This document shows positions 1 to 13,200 of a stretch of 64,000 nucleotides of DNA, in pieces. The notes under the pieces were generated by a model. That model was not told the origin of the DNA. It saw nothing but the letters and a program-made list of their open reading frames with translations, and did not search any database. Origin of the DNA: Blasia pusilla (lineage: Eukaryota > Marchantiophyta > Marchantiopsida > Blasiales); the NCBI GenBank assembly GCA_050084515.1, contig CM114275.1, positions 14,074,001 through 14,138,000 on the forward strand, read 5' to 3'. Positions within the stretch are counted from its first letter, which is position 1; the number at the start of each line of letters is the position of its first letter. A program made the translations under genes and the position numbers.

Positions 1-140
1 CCCGAACTCACTCTATTCCATATTTGCATAGAGCTTGTTTACCCTAAGTTTCGACAATACCGCCCTCAAGTGTCGAGCGTGCTCCTCTAGTGGCTTTGAA
101 TAGATGACTATATCATCTATGTAGATGATCATGGATTTTT
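1..140 (-). pseudogene. Ty3/gypsy reverse transcriptase fragment
   Basis: On the minus strand this stretch encodes the catalytic palm region of a Ty3/gypsy reverse transcriptase. The YIDD box (IIYIDDIVIYSKPLEEHARH) lies at about 105-135, followed towards the window edge by the LYANME segment that normally comes next. It closely resembles the RT of the chromovirus at 42.5-43.1 kb (YIDDILIYSKILEEHARH), so it is probably of that family. The reading frame stays open to 360, but the upstream 220 bases do not look like RT. This points to a junction with other DNA near 140. The rest of the element would lie left of the window. Confidence 0.75.
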
Positions 141-299
141 TCCTCAAAGGGGAATCCCTAGAGACACGTATGTTGCATTGTTTGTCATTTGATATGTTTA
201 AGAGATTGTGTACGGCAGTGCTTTCCATTTTTCTCAAATCTTGCTTGTGCAAGCTGACGAGGGAAAATAGTAAAGTGTAGCGCGGAGGGTGGCGGCGAT

Positions 300-700
300 G
301 TAGCACTGTCAAATAATGGGAATTTTGGGAGAAAGGGAAGTTAGAGCTTGTAGCCGCCAAGGGTTGTCACGTAAAGTAGGCTAGAGTTAGGTCATAGCCA
401 CTAATCAACGGTTAGGTCGTATGCACGTGACCATTTGTACATCCAGTGGTGGGAGGAAGTAGTGACATTGTAGGTTTGAATAAGTAGCCGTGGTTATCAC
501 AGGCCGATAGTCACGCACAAAGGAGGCATAGAGGGGGCCTTGATAGAGCAGCTTGCAGGTTGAACGGAAATGAGAGATGCAAAAGTCATTTTTGCATGAA
601 AGGGGCTGAGGCCAAGTGTCAAACAACAAGTGCACAGGGCCGCATGGAGGCAATCGAAGGAAAAAGGAGAGTCGGGGCCGGGTGGGTCTTACTCATAGGG
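300..700. mobile_element. Fragment resembling the leader of gypsy family A
   Basis: The stretch around 320-400 (GCTTGTAGCCGCC, then a GTAAAGTA-like and a GGTTAGGTCA block) recurs in the same order at about 26,865-26,940, inside the 5' leader of gypsy element A1. It therefore looks like a small displaced piece of that family's untranslated leader. No coding sequence is convincing here. The open frame at 405-653 on the minus strand has no recognisable content. Confidence 0.4.
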
Positions 701-3700
701 AATTGTGTAGTTTGAGAGGGAGGGTTGGCCACATAGCACTAGAAGGAATTGCATCCATAGGCACTAGTATTTAAAACTAAATTTAGTTTTTGAAGCTTGA
801 TAACACTAGATTATAACTAGACAAAACTTAGTATCAAAAGATCCGTCATGAAGGATTCCTAGTGTTAAAATGACATGTTGGCAACATGACCTGGCCTAAG
901 TCGAGTTGCCAAGGTGGCAAGTACAGGGAATCCTAATCATCAATCATGTGGATGTGATGTGGAATCCTAGGTCCGCTTACGTGTATATTTCACAAACTTA
1001 GTACTTGAGATTACTAGTAATTAGACATTTCACTAAATTTAATGTTTAATAGTTGTTCCCGATATTGTCACAATCTTTTGATACTAAAATTAGTTTATGG
1101 AGTCATTCACATATAGCTAAAGTGCCAAACTGGTATATAATTTGAAACTACAAATAGTTGTAGAAACATTTATCCCACATGTTTTTCACGGATTGGTTTT
1201 TTTCTTTTCATTTCATGTGTAGTTGTTTAATGTTGACTAGAAGTTAGCTATATGATTGGCACTAGTAGTGGTAACTTACATACTAGTTAGTATTTGATTC
1301 ATATCTACAATGGTTTCCTTTCTTTTTTGGAATAAGGATTTGCCCATATTGTGGAGCAAACTAGTAGGTATGTAAGAAAACACATTAGATTAGTGCCATG
1401 TCTTCATATGAACACAAATTCAACAAAGCAGAACTATAGACTTCATTAATATATGTCTTTTCTATAAACTTGTCTCCATTGGCCAAGCATATCTCTAAAA
1501 GAAACTAACACAATGCTATGGAAAGATCCAACTTTATTTGTATCATGATATCCTACAAAAGTAATGAAGATAGGATTGTTTCCCCTTGTAGAAAAAAATG
1601 GGAATGGAGTACCAAAATCAACATCATAAAGTTATTTAAACTACACTTCCTAAAAAATGGAAGGTGAACTCCATTACGAAATAAAGGAATAGTCTCTACT
1701 GAAACACCTAAGGAGGAAGTGGAATCTTCTTTACACTTATTTCTAGTCACAAAACACAACTACCCAAAGCTTCCTTGACCAATACTTGTGGCGGTTCATC
1801 TTCCAAGTTTGGAAATGGGAGCTCTCCAATGAGGTCATTAATGGGAGCTCTCCAATGAGGCCAAGTGGGATTTTTTTTCCATGGCATTTATCCCTTCCTG
1901 CAATGCCTGATACTCGCCCAACACCTACATGTTCCCAACCTTTTCTACTTTGTGATAGATAAACTTCATCTCCATTTTCCAACTGCAAAAGAAAGACATT
2001 TGATTGAATCATTTCACTAGAAAGTACTTCAAGTATGTAGCATTATAAATAAGATGGAGAAACCATAAGTGCGTCCGAAGGAAAAGTCCAAGAGAAAGGC
2101 CTCGACAATTCTTGAGAGGAAAGAGAGAAACATGGTAAGTAAGCTTAGCAAGCATTACATCAACTAGCCTTGGTTAGATAAGTTCTCAGTTTGGAAAATA
2201 TAATTGCTAATCCAAAGTTTTGCGTTGAAGAGTAACTTCTTGCAACATGTGAGCTATACATCCAACATTCCAAGCTCTGGTTGGAGTTTTATGAAGGTGA
2301 GTAGATCAATAACATCATCAATTTGATGATGACTAATTAGTTTCATGTAATGCTACATACTTGCAACAATCTAACTTGTTATAACAATGGAAGTATCATG
2401 AATGTAAGTAAAACTTGTAAGAAAATTAGTAGTGATGCATCAAATATTATATGACGATCTTCAAGAAATGGTCCATACTGACAAAGCCTATGATTTTAAA
2501 ACAAAGTAATTATGTTGGAAGAAATTAGCGAGAGAGAGTTTTACAATGTATCAAGCTACCAACTTAACAATCATGCTCAAACTGCATGTACAAAAATTCT
2601 TACAGTAGTGTAGATAACATGCATCTACTCTTACTTAAGTGGTTTGGTGGAAAATCCCGATTTCCTACTAAATTTGGAGGTGCCAAACCTATAAGATCAA
2701 TCAACAAGCTATAAGAAAACCTCTGAGAACATATTGTTGGAGAATATAAAGTTCATGTTAATCATGTTGCAAAGATAGAAGAAAATCGAAGACCGGATAA
2801 GAAAGCACTTGAATGTATACCTTGTTCACAATTTCCTGACTTGGGGATGCTCTTGTTGCACCTAAAGATTCCTCAATATCTTGCAAGGATGGACTCACCC
2901 CCCTCTCTTTCCTCTAAATTTCAATCATGGAGATTGGTCAGAATTTTCAACTACAACCTAAGTAGATATTCACAAAAGATGGCAAAAGCAAATTACATAA
3001 CTATATGATTTACTTAGTACCAAATTATGCTTAGCTCCCGCCATCCCGCGCCGCCCATGGGGGTTGGGATTCTCCACCTCTGCACGATTTGTTTTCATGC
3101 GCTCAGATCTATTTTTCCCCTCAGGAGACAACCAATAAGCTTTAAAGTTCTCCCAACTTTTAGGATTCACATCTCAGGGGGGAGGGGCATTCTAGACTAC
3201 TCCCTGCCTCAATCCACATTCTCCTCAACCGCGCCCTCTCTCTATTCTTAAGTTCTTGGAGAGAGTTACAAAAAACTTATCATTAAGATGTCCTCTTGAG
3301 TATTCATAATGGGCATCAACATCCCTTCATACTGCTCTCAAATCTGTATGACTCTATTCAGCAACATCAACTATACTAATATCCAAGTGACGGTGCACCA
3401 CCACATTCACTTCATCATACCAACTACTTTTACCATCATAACCATAAACTATCTCACCATCATATATCACCTCAACTAAAAGCTTCAACCCCGCTCATTC
3501 ACGTATCTTGCTGGCAGCCTTCCAAGCATTAAAATCCTCTTTTCTTTTCATCCTTTTAATACTTGAATCTAAAAAAACCCAAGAGCAACTATTAGAACCC
3601 CAACAAGAAATATGCTATTTGAGAAAGACCACAAAGAACACAAAAGATCAATATTCACCTACTACAACCATTTGAAAAAACTTTCTTACCAAGTGGTGTA

Positions 3701-4158
3701 TGAAGATCATATTGAGGTTGTTGAAGGGGTGGTCTAGTATTTGGAGCATAGTAGTTAGGGGGTTGACCCCATCCTGGAGGAATGGAACCTACATCCATCA
3801 TGTAACACAACTTTTTGGTTTAAATCCATTGTAATTTTACTAATAAGGTTTCTCCATCAACCACCTTGAGGATACTATAGCTTTATACAATATTTTTTGG
3901 AATTTAGTTTTGTATATGAATACCTTAGAGGCCTGAAGTCCATTGAGTGGGCATCTGGAATCCAAGGTACATTTCTGGCACTGGCCAAGGGAGCACACTA
4001 GGAACTTGTGAAGGTGGGTTATGGAGATTATCCTCTCCCTTCTTACTAGGACTAGGATTTTGATTTAGAACAACAAAAGAGTTGTAAGCCACTACCGCGC
4101 GCGGGGGGGGAGGGGGAAAAAATTAGCACACCAATCAAGCCAACATGTCTAGATTGAC

Positions 4159-4439
4159 CTAATTACATGCTAAAGTTACAAGGATACTTACACATCCATC
4201 ACCCCCCTTGATATGTTTCTTCATTTTCAAGGGTGACTTCACTCTTTCAACTTGAACAGGTTCAAATTTTTCAGGGCTAGATTCCTCTCGCATTGCATCA
4301 TAGTTTGGATCAAACTCATCTCCATTGCTGATGCCTTTTTCATCATCATTTGATGAGTCCTCTGACATGATTTTTTTAGGGGAAAATGTGGATCTCCTAG
4401 TGTTGTATACCTTTGGGGTGGATGAGCAAGCTCCCTCAC
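4159..4439 (-). CDS. Short acidic ORF inside the CACTA element
   Basis: Two overlapping minus-strand frames run here. The one at 4,159-4,368 is rich in Asp, Glu and Ser (MSEDSSNDDEKG...), followed by a basic KMKK patch. It lies downstream of the transposase in the transposase's direction, where CACTA elements carry their second gene. Composition and position are the only evidence. I see no TnpA domain signature, and it may be a chance open frame or an exon remnant. Confidence 0.2.
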
Positions 4440-5259
4440 TATCTTTGGTACCTTTCTTATAAACCCTGTGGCTTTTCAGAACAAATTACGCTCCTACAAT
4501 ACATCAAACCAATAAGTTGAATTGATAATTATAAGTATTCACACATACAACAATGAAATAAAAAAAGAAGGAAAATAAAGATACATATAGAGAAGTCCAA
4601 AATCAACTCATAAAATAACTCACTGGAAGTATTCCCCAATTTTCCTAGCAGCCTCTTTCACATAAGCCATGTGATCCTCACGTAGGGGATGGTACATACT
4701 GCACTCAACAATGCGGGTCTTATTAATAGTCTTAGACTCTATGGCCACATTGGGTGCCATGATTCAAAATTTCCTATTGAAATGATACGGATCCCCTTGT
4801 AAGACTAGAGATAAGATCTTCAAGCAAGTAGGTAACCAAAAAATGTCCACTTTCAAAAAGATGTGATAAAGTTGCACAAAGTACCTGGAAATATGGGATC
4901 CATATGCATAGAAAACTCAAAAATTTAGATATTGGAACCATGTAAAAATATAATTTTATAAACATATAGGACCTTGGTCTACTACATATGAACAATCATT
5001 TTGTGCACAACAATCAATGTGACTCTAAGTTGTCGCTTTGCTTGTTATCCTCCTTAGATGTGAAATCATGGTTTGCTCCTTGAAGTCTCTCCTCTTCATT
5101 CTCCATACTATAATCTATACTCGCTATTTCTATTTATGCCTCTGATAGTTGAATTGCCCCAACCAATGTTACATCAGGGACTTGATCATCTAGGATGGTA
5201 TAAGCATTGAACCATGTGGGTTCAAGATGATCATTGGTTGACATGTCTTCTCTCTCCCC

Positions 5260-7276
5260 TAACACCCTTCTTTATCTTGCATGTTTTTGCATCACAACTT
5301 CCCATCCAAGTTTCTCTTCTACATTTGCATAAAATACTTGTTCAACTTGGGTGGGAAAAACAAAGGGATCTAAGTTCAAGGGTAGAAAATTTTAAAATTT
5401 GCTAATAGGAACCCATTGTCATCATAGATATGGTTGGTTCTTGAGGGCTCCATGTTGATTGAACCCATTTTCTTCTCATTCAGACAATGGGTTGTTCTAT
5501 GCTGCCGTAGTCCAACACAAAAATATTGGAAAAAATACCAACATAAGGATGTTGGTGTGTTGATTTCGTGTCATAAATGTGATGAGATAAGAAAATAGAG
5601 GCAATTCCTGAATCAAATGTTACGTAAGAACTTCCATCATCAACCCTGAAGTGATTGAGAAAATGCTCTCATCTTCTTGTATGAGGTATAAGATTGAGAA
5701 GGTGGGACAGACAACTTAATAACCATTTCATCAACATCATGACCTAAAGAAATCATTTCATTAGTCTTTAAACGGATCCATTGAGAAAATGTGGCTTCAG
5801 AATTCCGCTCCTCTCTAAATTTCCTGCACAATGATGGACCGTAGTATCATTTCAAATAAGACATGTGATCTACCCAATAATTGATTTAAATGAAAGGCAT
5901 AAGGGGAGACATTGGAGTAGGGAAGACTTAATCTAACCAAGTAGAAAAGAATTCAGTGTTTTGAAGCACATAAGCATGTGCCACTTCCACAAGTTGTGAG
6001 CTCAATTGGCGTTTGATTCTAGTGCCTTCCAATACTTCACCAAAAACCCCTTCATCCTCGATTGCATCCCAACCTTTTGGTCGAGCTCGAGATCTTACAT
6101 AACCCTTCAACACACCCAAGTATCTTTCTATGGGGTACATCCAGTGATAAGCAACATGACCACAAATATCTAGCTCTTCAACTAGATGGACGATGAGGTG
6201 AGTCATCACATCAAAGAACGAGGCGGGAAAGTGGGTGGAAGCGACATGAGGCAAAGGGTGGAAGCGACATCTTCTCTTAACGATTCCAAATCCTTGGGGT
6301 TGTATGTCTTAACACAAATGCGTCAAAATATTATAGACATATGCATTAATGCACTGTTCACAGGAGTTTTCATCAAACCCCGCAAACAATAAGGCAAGAG
6401 TTGTTGCATGAAAATGTGATGATGATGGGATTTTAGTGCACCCAACTTCTTCCGTAGAAGATGCCTTTGTAGGGCACCAGAGTAACCTCTTGGAACTTTG
6501 AATGTCTCTATCCTATTGTTGAATATTTTAAATTCATCAAGGGTGAGATCATAATCTACCTTGGGTTCAAACTTCATTGATGCTATATCATGACGGGCTT
6601 GTAGCCACAAGTGGGGTCTTATTCTCCTAACTTGTAGATCTTTCCTAACTTGTAGATCTTTCCTAAACAAAAGAGAATCTTTGTTTTTCAACCCAAGAAG
6701 AGTTTTCAAGGTATTATCCGCGACATTCTTCTCACAATGCATGAAATCAAGGGTATGACGAATCAACAAGTTTTGTAAGATAGCCATAAAAGTAAGATTT
6801 ACAATCAGAGAACGCTCATCAAAATATTCCCAATTTCTTCATTAATTTTATCTTCAAAAAGAAAGTTCATCTTATAAATTTGGACTCCCCTTCCAATAGG
6901 GAAATTTGAACAGTATGCTCCTTCTTTGGACCCCATATACTTTGTAAGGATAAGGCATGGCTTGTCCACCCTTCCGCCGCATGAGTCTTGGAGTTCCATC
7001 AAATACTTTCTTCAAATCTGCCCATCTCAATATATCCTCACTTGTAACACCTAAGGGTTCAGACAGATTTTCCATGGGTCGATTGAAATGGTGCGCCATT
7101 TCAATCTTCCTATAAGAGTGATTCCTATCTTTATACCATCGATGCCTTTGAAATGTTGGCTTATGCAATGGTTTAGAGTAGTAAGAATCCACAGGTGGTC
7201 CACACACCACACATGCAACTTTACCCTCGGTTGCTTGCCCATACATAATACCTAGCCAAGGATAGTCACTAATCAC
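5260..7276 (-). pseudogene. CACTA transposase (tnp2 family, DUF4218 and DUF4216 parts), broken
   Basis: Read on the minus strand, the order is that of plant En/Spm-type transposases. The tnp2 core starts with ISDYPWLGIMYGQATEGKVA and a CVVC pair (7,276 to about 6,870). Next come RHTLDFMHCEKNV and KSHHHHIFMQQLLPYCLRG (6,787-6,323), then the DUF4218-like WMYPIERYLGVLKGYVRSRA (6,254-5,928). A C-terminal stretch follows (5,831-5,640), then a DUF4216-like part with a YVGI...VLDYG core (5,640-5,470) and an LGWEVVMQ-like remnant near 5,330 in another frame. The pieces lie in different frames with stops between them, and the N-terminal transposase-associated region is not visible. A short duplication repeats KDLQVR near 6,640. 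The gene can no longer make full transposase. Confidence 0.85.
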
Positions 7277-7962
7277 TAGAAAGAATATGATGTTTTTAGC
7301 ACTAAACCACTTACAACTAGAGTCAGATAAGACTAAAATAACACTACGTGTAACTAAAGAGGGATATATGGCATAATATAGTATAGTTAGTTATTAACAA
7401 TGACTAGAGGGTATGACATGGAAAACATGTTAATTTTAATTGATTTTTAAATAAAATTATTCTTAATGAATATAATGTCATAAAAATGACTATATTAGTG
7501 CAAAATAACTAATACGTGGTATTTACATTAAATTAATGTCTCACACCGCGCTCTTGCAGCATTCACGATTCACATCCACAGTTTTTACACACGGAGGAGG
7601 TGAGGCTTAGATTTCCGTTTTTTATTAGAGTAAAAAGCTAAGCGTACACGAGTTTGCTTCACGCTTCATATAACAGTTTTATTCTCAGTTCTACTTTCTA
7701 TTCTTTCCTACTACTACTACTACTATTCTTTAGGGGCAGGGTTATACAACCACTCTGCCCAACGCTGACCGCTGTACATGATTGCATGAGTATATCCAAG
7801 GAGTACATTTTGAAGACGACAACTATACTGTAAGTTCTCTCCTTCCAACATTGATTTTCCATGCTTTTGAATGTTGACACTTGCAAACCCAACATACACC
7901 AATAGCAGATTATTAATAATACATTCTTCATTTGCAGAGCTAAACCGAGCAGAAGAGGTGAG

Positions 7963-8424
7963 ATGTCTGTAAGGCGTACAACTATGAAATCTACACAAGC
8001 AAAGGGAAGCAATGCAATCAGGAAAACTTACCTTTCAAGCTCAAAAAAATACTACGGTGTTAAGCTAGCGGATACTCCACCTTTGGAGAGACCGTCATGG
8101 TCTCTGATTTCTGAAAATGACTCAATCAGGTCGGAGTCGAGTCCGAAAGATTCAAGCAAAGTCATCCTAGAATGGGGGACACAATTAGTTTACGACAGTG
8201 ATGCCAAAAGGGATTCACCATCCTCCTCAAAACCTATAGAGGAACCCTTCATCGAGCTAGATAGCGGCTTGAAATTCCCTGTACAGTCAGTCGAGTATCA
8301 TGTGCGGCCTACATCAAAGCGGCCTCTAAGTGACGATCTGATACCAAGCAAAGGACAAAATGACGTGCACTCTTCAGAAGAGTACATTCCAAAGCCAGTT
8401 AAGGATATCCGAGTTGAAGAGTAA
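7963..8424 (+). CDS. Hypothetical Ser-rich protein exon
   Basis: Open frame of 153 codons starting MSVRRTTMKSTQAKGSNA. It is hydrophilic and rich in Ser, Lys, Pro and Asp, with no domain, signal peptide or membrane segment that I recognise. An acceptor-like site (ATTTGCAG) lies about 27 bases before the ATG, and a good donor (GTAAGT at 8,421) overlaps the stop. This could therefore be one exon of a spliced gene. Reading on past the TAA gives another basic, Ser-rich stretch (RLARRRRRSM) ending near 8,556. It lies between the CACTA remnant and the Helitron and could be a host gene exon or a captured fragment. Confidence 0.4.
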   Translation: MSVRRTTMKSTQAKGSNAIRKTYLSSSKKYYGVKLADTPPLERPSWSLISENDSIRSESSPKDSSKVILEWGTQLVYDSDAKRDSPSSSKPIEEPFIELDSGLKFPVQSVEYHVRPTSKRPLSDDLIPSKGQNDVHSSEEYIPKPVKDIRVEE

Positions 8425-8589
8425 GTTCAAGGCCATGAACCAACTGAACCAGACTCTACTGGAAGTTCGAGTAGGAGCACACAAAAGACGTCGAGGCTAG
8501 CTAGAAGACGAAGGAGATCAATGCAAGTGAGCCTTGCCTTCAAATTTATATTGTAAAGCTCTTTATGAAATGTAAGCAAATTTTGCAAT

Positions 8590-9560
8590 TGTGTGCATTT
8601 GGTCACCCTGTATCCACTGTGACCAGCGTCGTGAGCATTCCCGTCCCTAACTTGAAACCTACTTGGCGTCTACCCAACCTACAAAGCCAACCTCCCCATC
8701 AAGAATAAACCCACACACTTTGTTGCAAAAGCACACAAGGGTAGGCACCATGTGACAGTCGCAGTAAGGTGTCTGTGAACGTCAAAGTGCAGGGACCGAA
8801 AATGTGGAGAGCCTTGGATGGCAAATGTAAGGGGAGGCCAAAAATAGAGCACATGGCTCAGGCTCGCCCGAGAACGCTCATGCTTGCTGGAAGGTGACAG
8901 TGAGATCAGTCGACGAGAGCGGATCCTGCAGGCAACACGACTTGCGCTTGCCCTTCGGAGCGCAACCTCGAGCTAAAACACCAGAGCCCCAAGAAAAATC
9001 AGTAGAGCCGCGAGCCACATCGAGAAACAAGAAGAGACATGCAGAGATTTTGAGCGGAGAAGACAGGCCCGAGTGGCCTCCGCAAAGTGAGCGAGGGCGG
9101 GGCAAACAGGCCCGAGCGGCCTCTACTGAGTGACGAAAAGGAAGGTCGGGGGGGGGGGTCGCGAGGGCGGGCGTGAGGGCGCAAGGGCGCGCACCAGAGT
9201 GAGGCAGCTAGGGTGCGAGGGCGAGGCACCGACCGAGAAGGAGGGCGTTTAGACGAGACGCAGAGAGGGAACGCATAGGCCGCTTGGGCATGTGCGAAAT
9301 GAGCGAGGGGGCGGGGAAGCCCGACCTCCTCACTCACCGCTTTTAGTGACAAGTGAGTGAGGAGGGCAGAGATCGGACCATCCGATCTCCGCCCCTTGAT
9401 CCAATGGCTGTGACACAACTTTGAGATCGGACCGTCCGATCTCACCGCCCTAAATCGGACGGTGTTGATGCACCTATGATCCTACATCGTCAGATTTGCC
9501 TCACCTAGATCTAACGCTCGGAATCAAAACAATCAGACGGTGGAAAATAATCAGGCCAAA
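8590..9560. other. GC-rich spacer with palindromic GATCGGAC motifs
   Basis: No gene recognised. The stretch 9,040-9,340 is strongly GC-rich with irregular repeats of GAGCGAGGGCGGGG and CAGGCCCGAGYGGCCTC. Near-perfect palindromes of the type GATCGGACNRTCCGATCT occur at about 9,371-9,389 and 9,423-9,441, with further ATCGGACGGT and CAGACGGTGG variants to 9,543. The open frames on both strands here follow from GC content and show no domain. Confidence 0.5.
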
Positions 9561-9563
9561 ATT

Positions 9564-10230
9564 CTCATTTTTCATTTTTCATTTTTTTCTTTTTCTTTTT
9601 CTTTTTCTTTCCTTCACTAATTTTTTTTTCTTTCCCTCAGTAATTTTTTTAAAAAAATCCAATAAAATAATTTCTTCCCTTCTATTTTCCCCCTCTTAAA
9701 CAAATTTTCATGATTTTTTTCTCAAATTTTCCCCCTTCCCTTCCTATTTTTTTCTCTACTTTTTTTAATCTTTTCTCCATTTTTTCCCTCCCTTCCCATT
9801 TCAATTTTACTCTACTACATCAGAAGTTCTATCGTATTTCTTTCCAATTTTTTCTTCTCAATCCCCCGTCTTTTTTAGGTTCCAAAGATTTTGATCCAAT
9901 TTTTCCTTTCTTTTCCCTTCTTTCACTCTACTTTTTATTCTTCTCCACTTTCTCCCTTCCTTTCTATTTTAGTGCCAACTTTTCATCTACTACATCACAC
10001 CTTCTTCTATCTTATTTCTTTTCAATATTATCTTCTTAATTCCCCGTCTTTTTTTCTCGGTTGAAAGAAGAAATCTCCGCTCTTTTCCTCTATCTTACTT
10101 TTTTCTTTCTTTTCGAGGGGAATTTTGAAGTTTGTTATTAATTTCTTCCACTCTATGTTTTTTTTATCTTAGTCTACTTCTCCGCTTTCTTACCATTTTT
10201 CTCTTCGTGTGTCTAGCAGATATTTTTAGA
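9564..10230 (+). repeat. Polypyrimidine (C/T-rich) tract upstream of the Helitron gene
   Basis: About 670 bases in which the plus strand is overwhelmingly T and C, with blocks such as TTTTTCTTTTTCTTTTTC. It ends just before the presumed Helitron start codon at 10,238. Open frames here (Phe/Ser/Leu-rich) are products of the composition. It may serve as leader or promoter of the Helitron gene, but nothing in it proves that. Confidence 0.6.
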
Positions 10231-10237
10231 TATTGGG

Positions 10238-13200
10238 ATGGAGCATCGTGCACTTCGTGATATTACAAATTTACCTCAAAGATTGCAACATGGAGAAGTA
10301 CCTCCTGCTCGACTTGGTATAATATCCCCAATGTACGGTGCCCAAGTTCCTCCAATTTCTTTCAATTGTTGTGCTTTTGTGAGGGTGTTGAAATGCATTT
10401 TTTTCCATATAATCTAACAATATGTTGGCCTTATTGTGTGTATAGACTTCCTCTCCCAGAAAATCCTGTAGATTTACCCGATTATCGAAAGGTACTTCGT
10501 GCTGAGGCCCAAAAAAGAAATCGAGCTATTCGTGTTGAAAATTTAGGAGATCGAAGAAAACGACAACCACCCCCTCTCCTCATTGAATCATCTCCCACGT
10601 GAGTTTTTCCTATGGCCCATAATTTGCAATTTCGACTCTAATCCTTTTGAGCATGTTTTAGCCTACTCACCCAAATTTTTGGAGTTCGTTTCTAACATTT
10701 TTGCATGCAATCTGGTTGCACAGACTTATTATTCCATAAAATCCAACTAGATTTTGTGACTTCCAAAAGGTATTATGTGGGGAGGCCTAGAAACAAAAAC
10801 GACTTCTTGGTGCCGAGAGTTTAGCAATGAAAAAAGAAGAAAATATAATCTATCAAAGAAATTACAAAAGAAGATAAGAAGTAAAAGGAGGAAGCCGTCA
10901 CAACCTCTGTGACGATCGTACTACTATGCAAGACCCAATTTCTAGGTAAGGTAGTTGTAGGCATGATATGTAGTTTCTCACATTTCCTATATCACACATA
11001 CATGCATTATCCATGAAATTTTGATGATTATGTTCTAATTTTTTGTTTGTAGACTCGCGACCCACGAGGGGATTATGGACATTCCCAATGTAACGTGTAA
11101 CATTCCTATTATGGAGGATATCTATGTACCTCAAGATGGACAACCTATGAATAATTCTACGATCATTATCGAGGACATATCCATTCAACAAGAGGGTCAA
11201 CCTACAAATGATGGTACAACAATGGTGGAGGAGATTTCTATTCAACAAGAAGACGAGGTTATCAACAATTTTTCCACACACAATACATTTGAGGTATCTA
11301 CTCATGTAACACCTAGAGATGTCGAGCAAGTATCTTATGTATATCATGGATTAAATCTCCCAACGATTATTCCTCAATCACCAAATCATAATGTTGGACG
11401 AGTTTCAAGAGTTAACACGTCACGCAATGTTGCACGAATTCGGAACTTCCAAGAGAGCGATATGATGAAGTCAAAACTACGAGCAAGTATCAACCAAGTA
11501 ATTGGGTATCATACTATTGGTTCTATGACAGAAACATGCCCTTCATGTTATGCCTTACATTGGAAGTGTGAAACGATAAAGAGTACAAGGTATCGAAACT
11601 CGCCTTTTGGAATGTGTTGTAATCATGGAAAAGTACAACTCCCTTTCTTAAGGTGTTGTCCTCCATTCTTGAAATCGTTGATTTTTGGTGTTGGAGCTGA
11701 AAGTCTTCATTTTCTTTCACACACTGGAGCTTATAATTGTGTGTTAGCATCTACTGGAGCTCGAGTCAAGGAGCAAGTTGCTGGCACCGGACATTTTCGT
11801 ATTCAAGGTGGAATTTATCACAACATCGGCCCATTGCATCCCAATGAGGAGAGTAATCCCCAATTTGCTCAACTATACATCTACGATACTGAAAATAAAT
11901 TGGAAAATCGGGGAAGAGTTATGTCTAATGATCTCCGACCTGAGTTCTTAAGAGGATTGCAAGATATGTTACATGAACATAATCCCTATGTGAGGATATT
12001 TCAACATATTGCAAATGAGGCAAGTGGATCTAATCTTCGTATCATTCTAAAGGCGCATGATCGAGGAATGGATTCCAAACATTATATCTTGCCAACTGCA
12101 TCCGAGGTTGCGGAAATCTTACCTGGTGATGGTAATGAACATGTGAACCCACGTGATATTATTGTCCAATTATATGGTGGAGGACTTTGTCGTATTTCAG
12201 ATCCAAATGAAGCATATGTTCCATTACATTTTGTTCTATTATTTCTCTATGGTGAAGCAGGATGGCATCCATGAATACCTCTTGGGAGATTTTAGGAAAT
12301 CACGAGTGCCAATATTCTTACTACATTGGATGGAGACATGGAAGGATCTGATGACTGTATTGAGGAAGAAAGAATTGATGATGAGATTCTTCATGAAGGA
12401 AGGAGAAAAACAGTTACAGTGCTACAATTTGCCTCTTTTCGACTTCAAAAAGGTTGATTTGTATGCTACAGTAGAGATGCAACGACTATCTTGAGTTCGA
12501 TTAAATCAAAAGGAGTTGCGAGCTGAATTATATCAAGGTCTAAAGGATATCCTATATCAAAGTGATAGAGATGGTGCAAGGTTTGGGAGGCGTATTGTAT
12601 TGCCTTCTTCTTTTAGTGGAGGCGCACGCCATATGCATCAACTTTATCAAGATTCAATGGCCATTGTGAGGCACCATGGGAAACCATATTACTTTCTAAC
12701 AATGACGTGCAATCCTAAATGTGAGGAGATCACTTCAGCACTATTACCTGGTCAACAACCTACCGATAGACCAAATTTGATTGTGCGAGTTTTTGAGAAA
12801 AAAAAAGGAGTTATTAAGGCTTATTCTCGAGAAGCACATATTGGGAAGGGTTGTTGGTTGCATTCATGTGGTTGAATTCTAGAAAAGAGATCTACCACAT
12901 GTACATATTTTGATTATTCTTCATCATGAGGATAAGCCACGCTCAACATCTGATTATGATGATATAATATCTGCTAAGATTCCTAATCCAAACACTCATC
13001 CCAGACTTCATTCTACTATGGCTAATTGCATGGTTCATGGCCCATATGGACAACTTAATCCAAATGCTCCATGCATGGATAAGGAAATCAAGAAGTGTAC
13101 CAAAGGTTATCCTAAGCCTTTTGCAAGCATAACTACGGAGAGTGAGGATGGATATCTGATTTATTGAAGGTATGTAATCGAAGTTTGCATCTTTTGGATT

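Larger units (their letters stand above)
737..7530 (-). mobile_element. Degraded CACTA (En/Spm-type) DNA transposon, approximate limits
   Basis: A tnp2-type transposase is encoded on the minus strand at 5.26-7.28 kb. Both flanks (about 740-1,380 and 7,270-7,520) are AT-rich and dense in short ACTAG/ACTAA/TTAGT motifs. This is the kind of subterminal repeat CACTA transposases bind. The left flank contains CACTAG starts at 738 and 755, which could be the terminal repeat. I could not find a matching right terminus, so the ends are approximate. About 1.4-4.1 kb and 4.4-5.2 kb show no recognisable gene. They may hold the decayed second gene (TnpA-like) and introns. Confidence 0.55.

Noticed and set aside
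9496-10039. Phe/Ser/Leu-rich plus-strand frames that look like membrane proteins
   Set aside because: The pyrimidine tract codes for Phe, Ser, Leu and Pro in every frame. No real start context or domain.
12910-13167. Independent gene for the frame after the HUH motif
   Set aside because: It is the continuation of the Helitron Rep domain after a CAG-to-TAG stop, not a separate gene.
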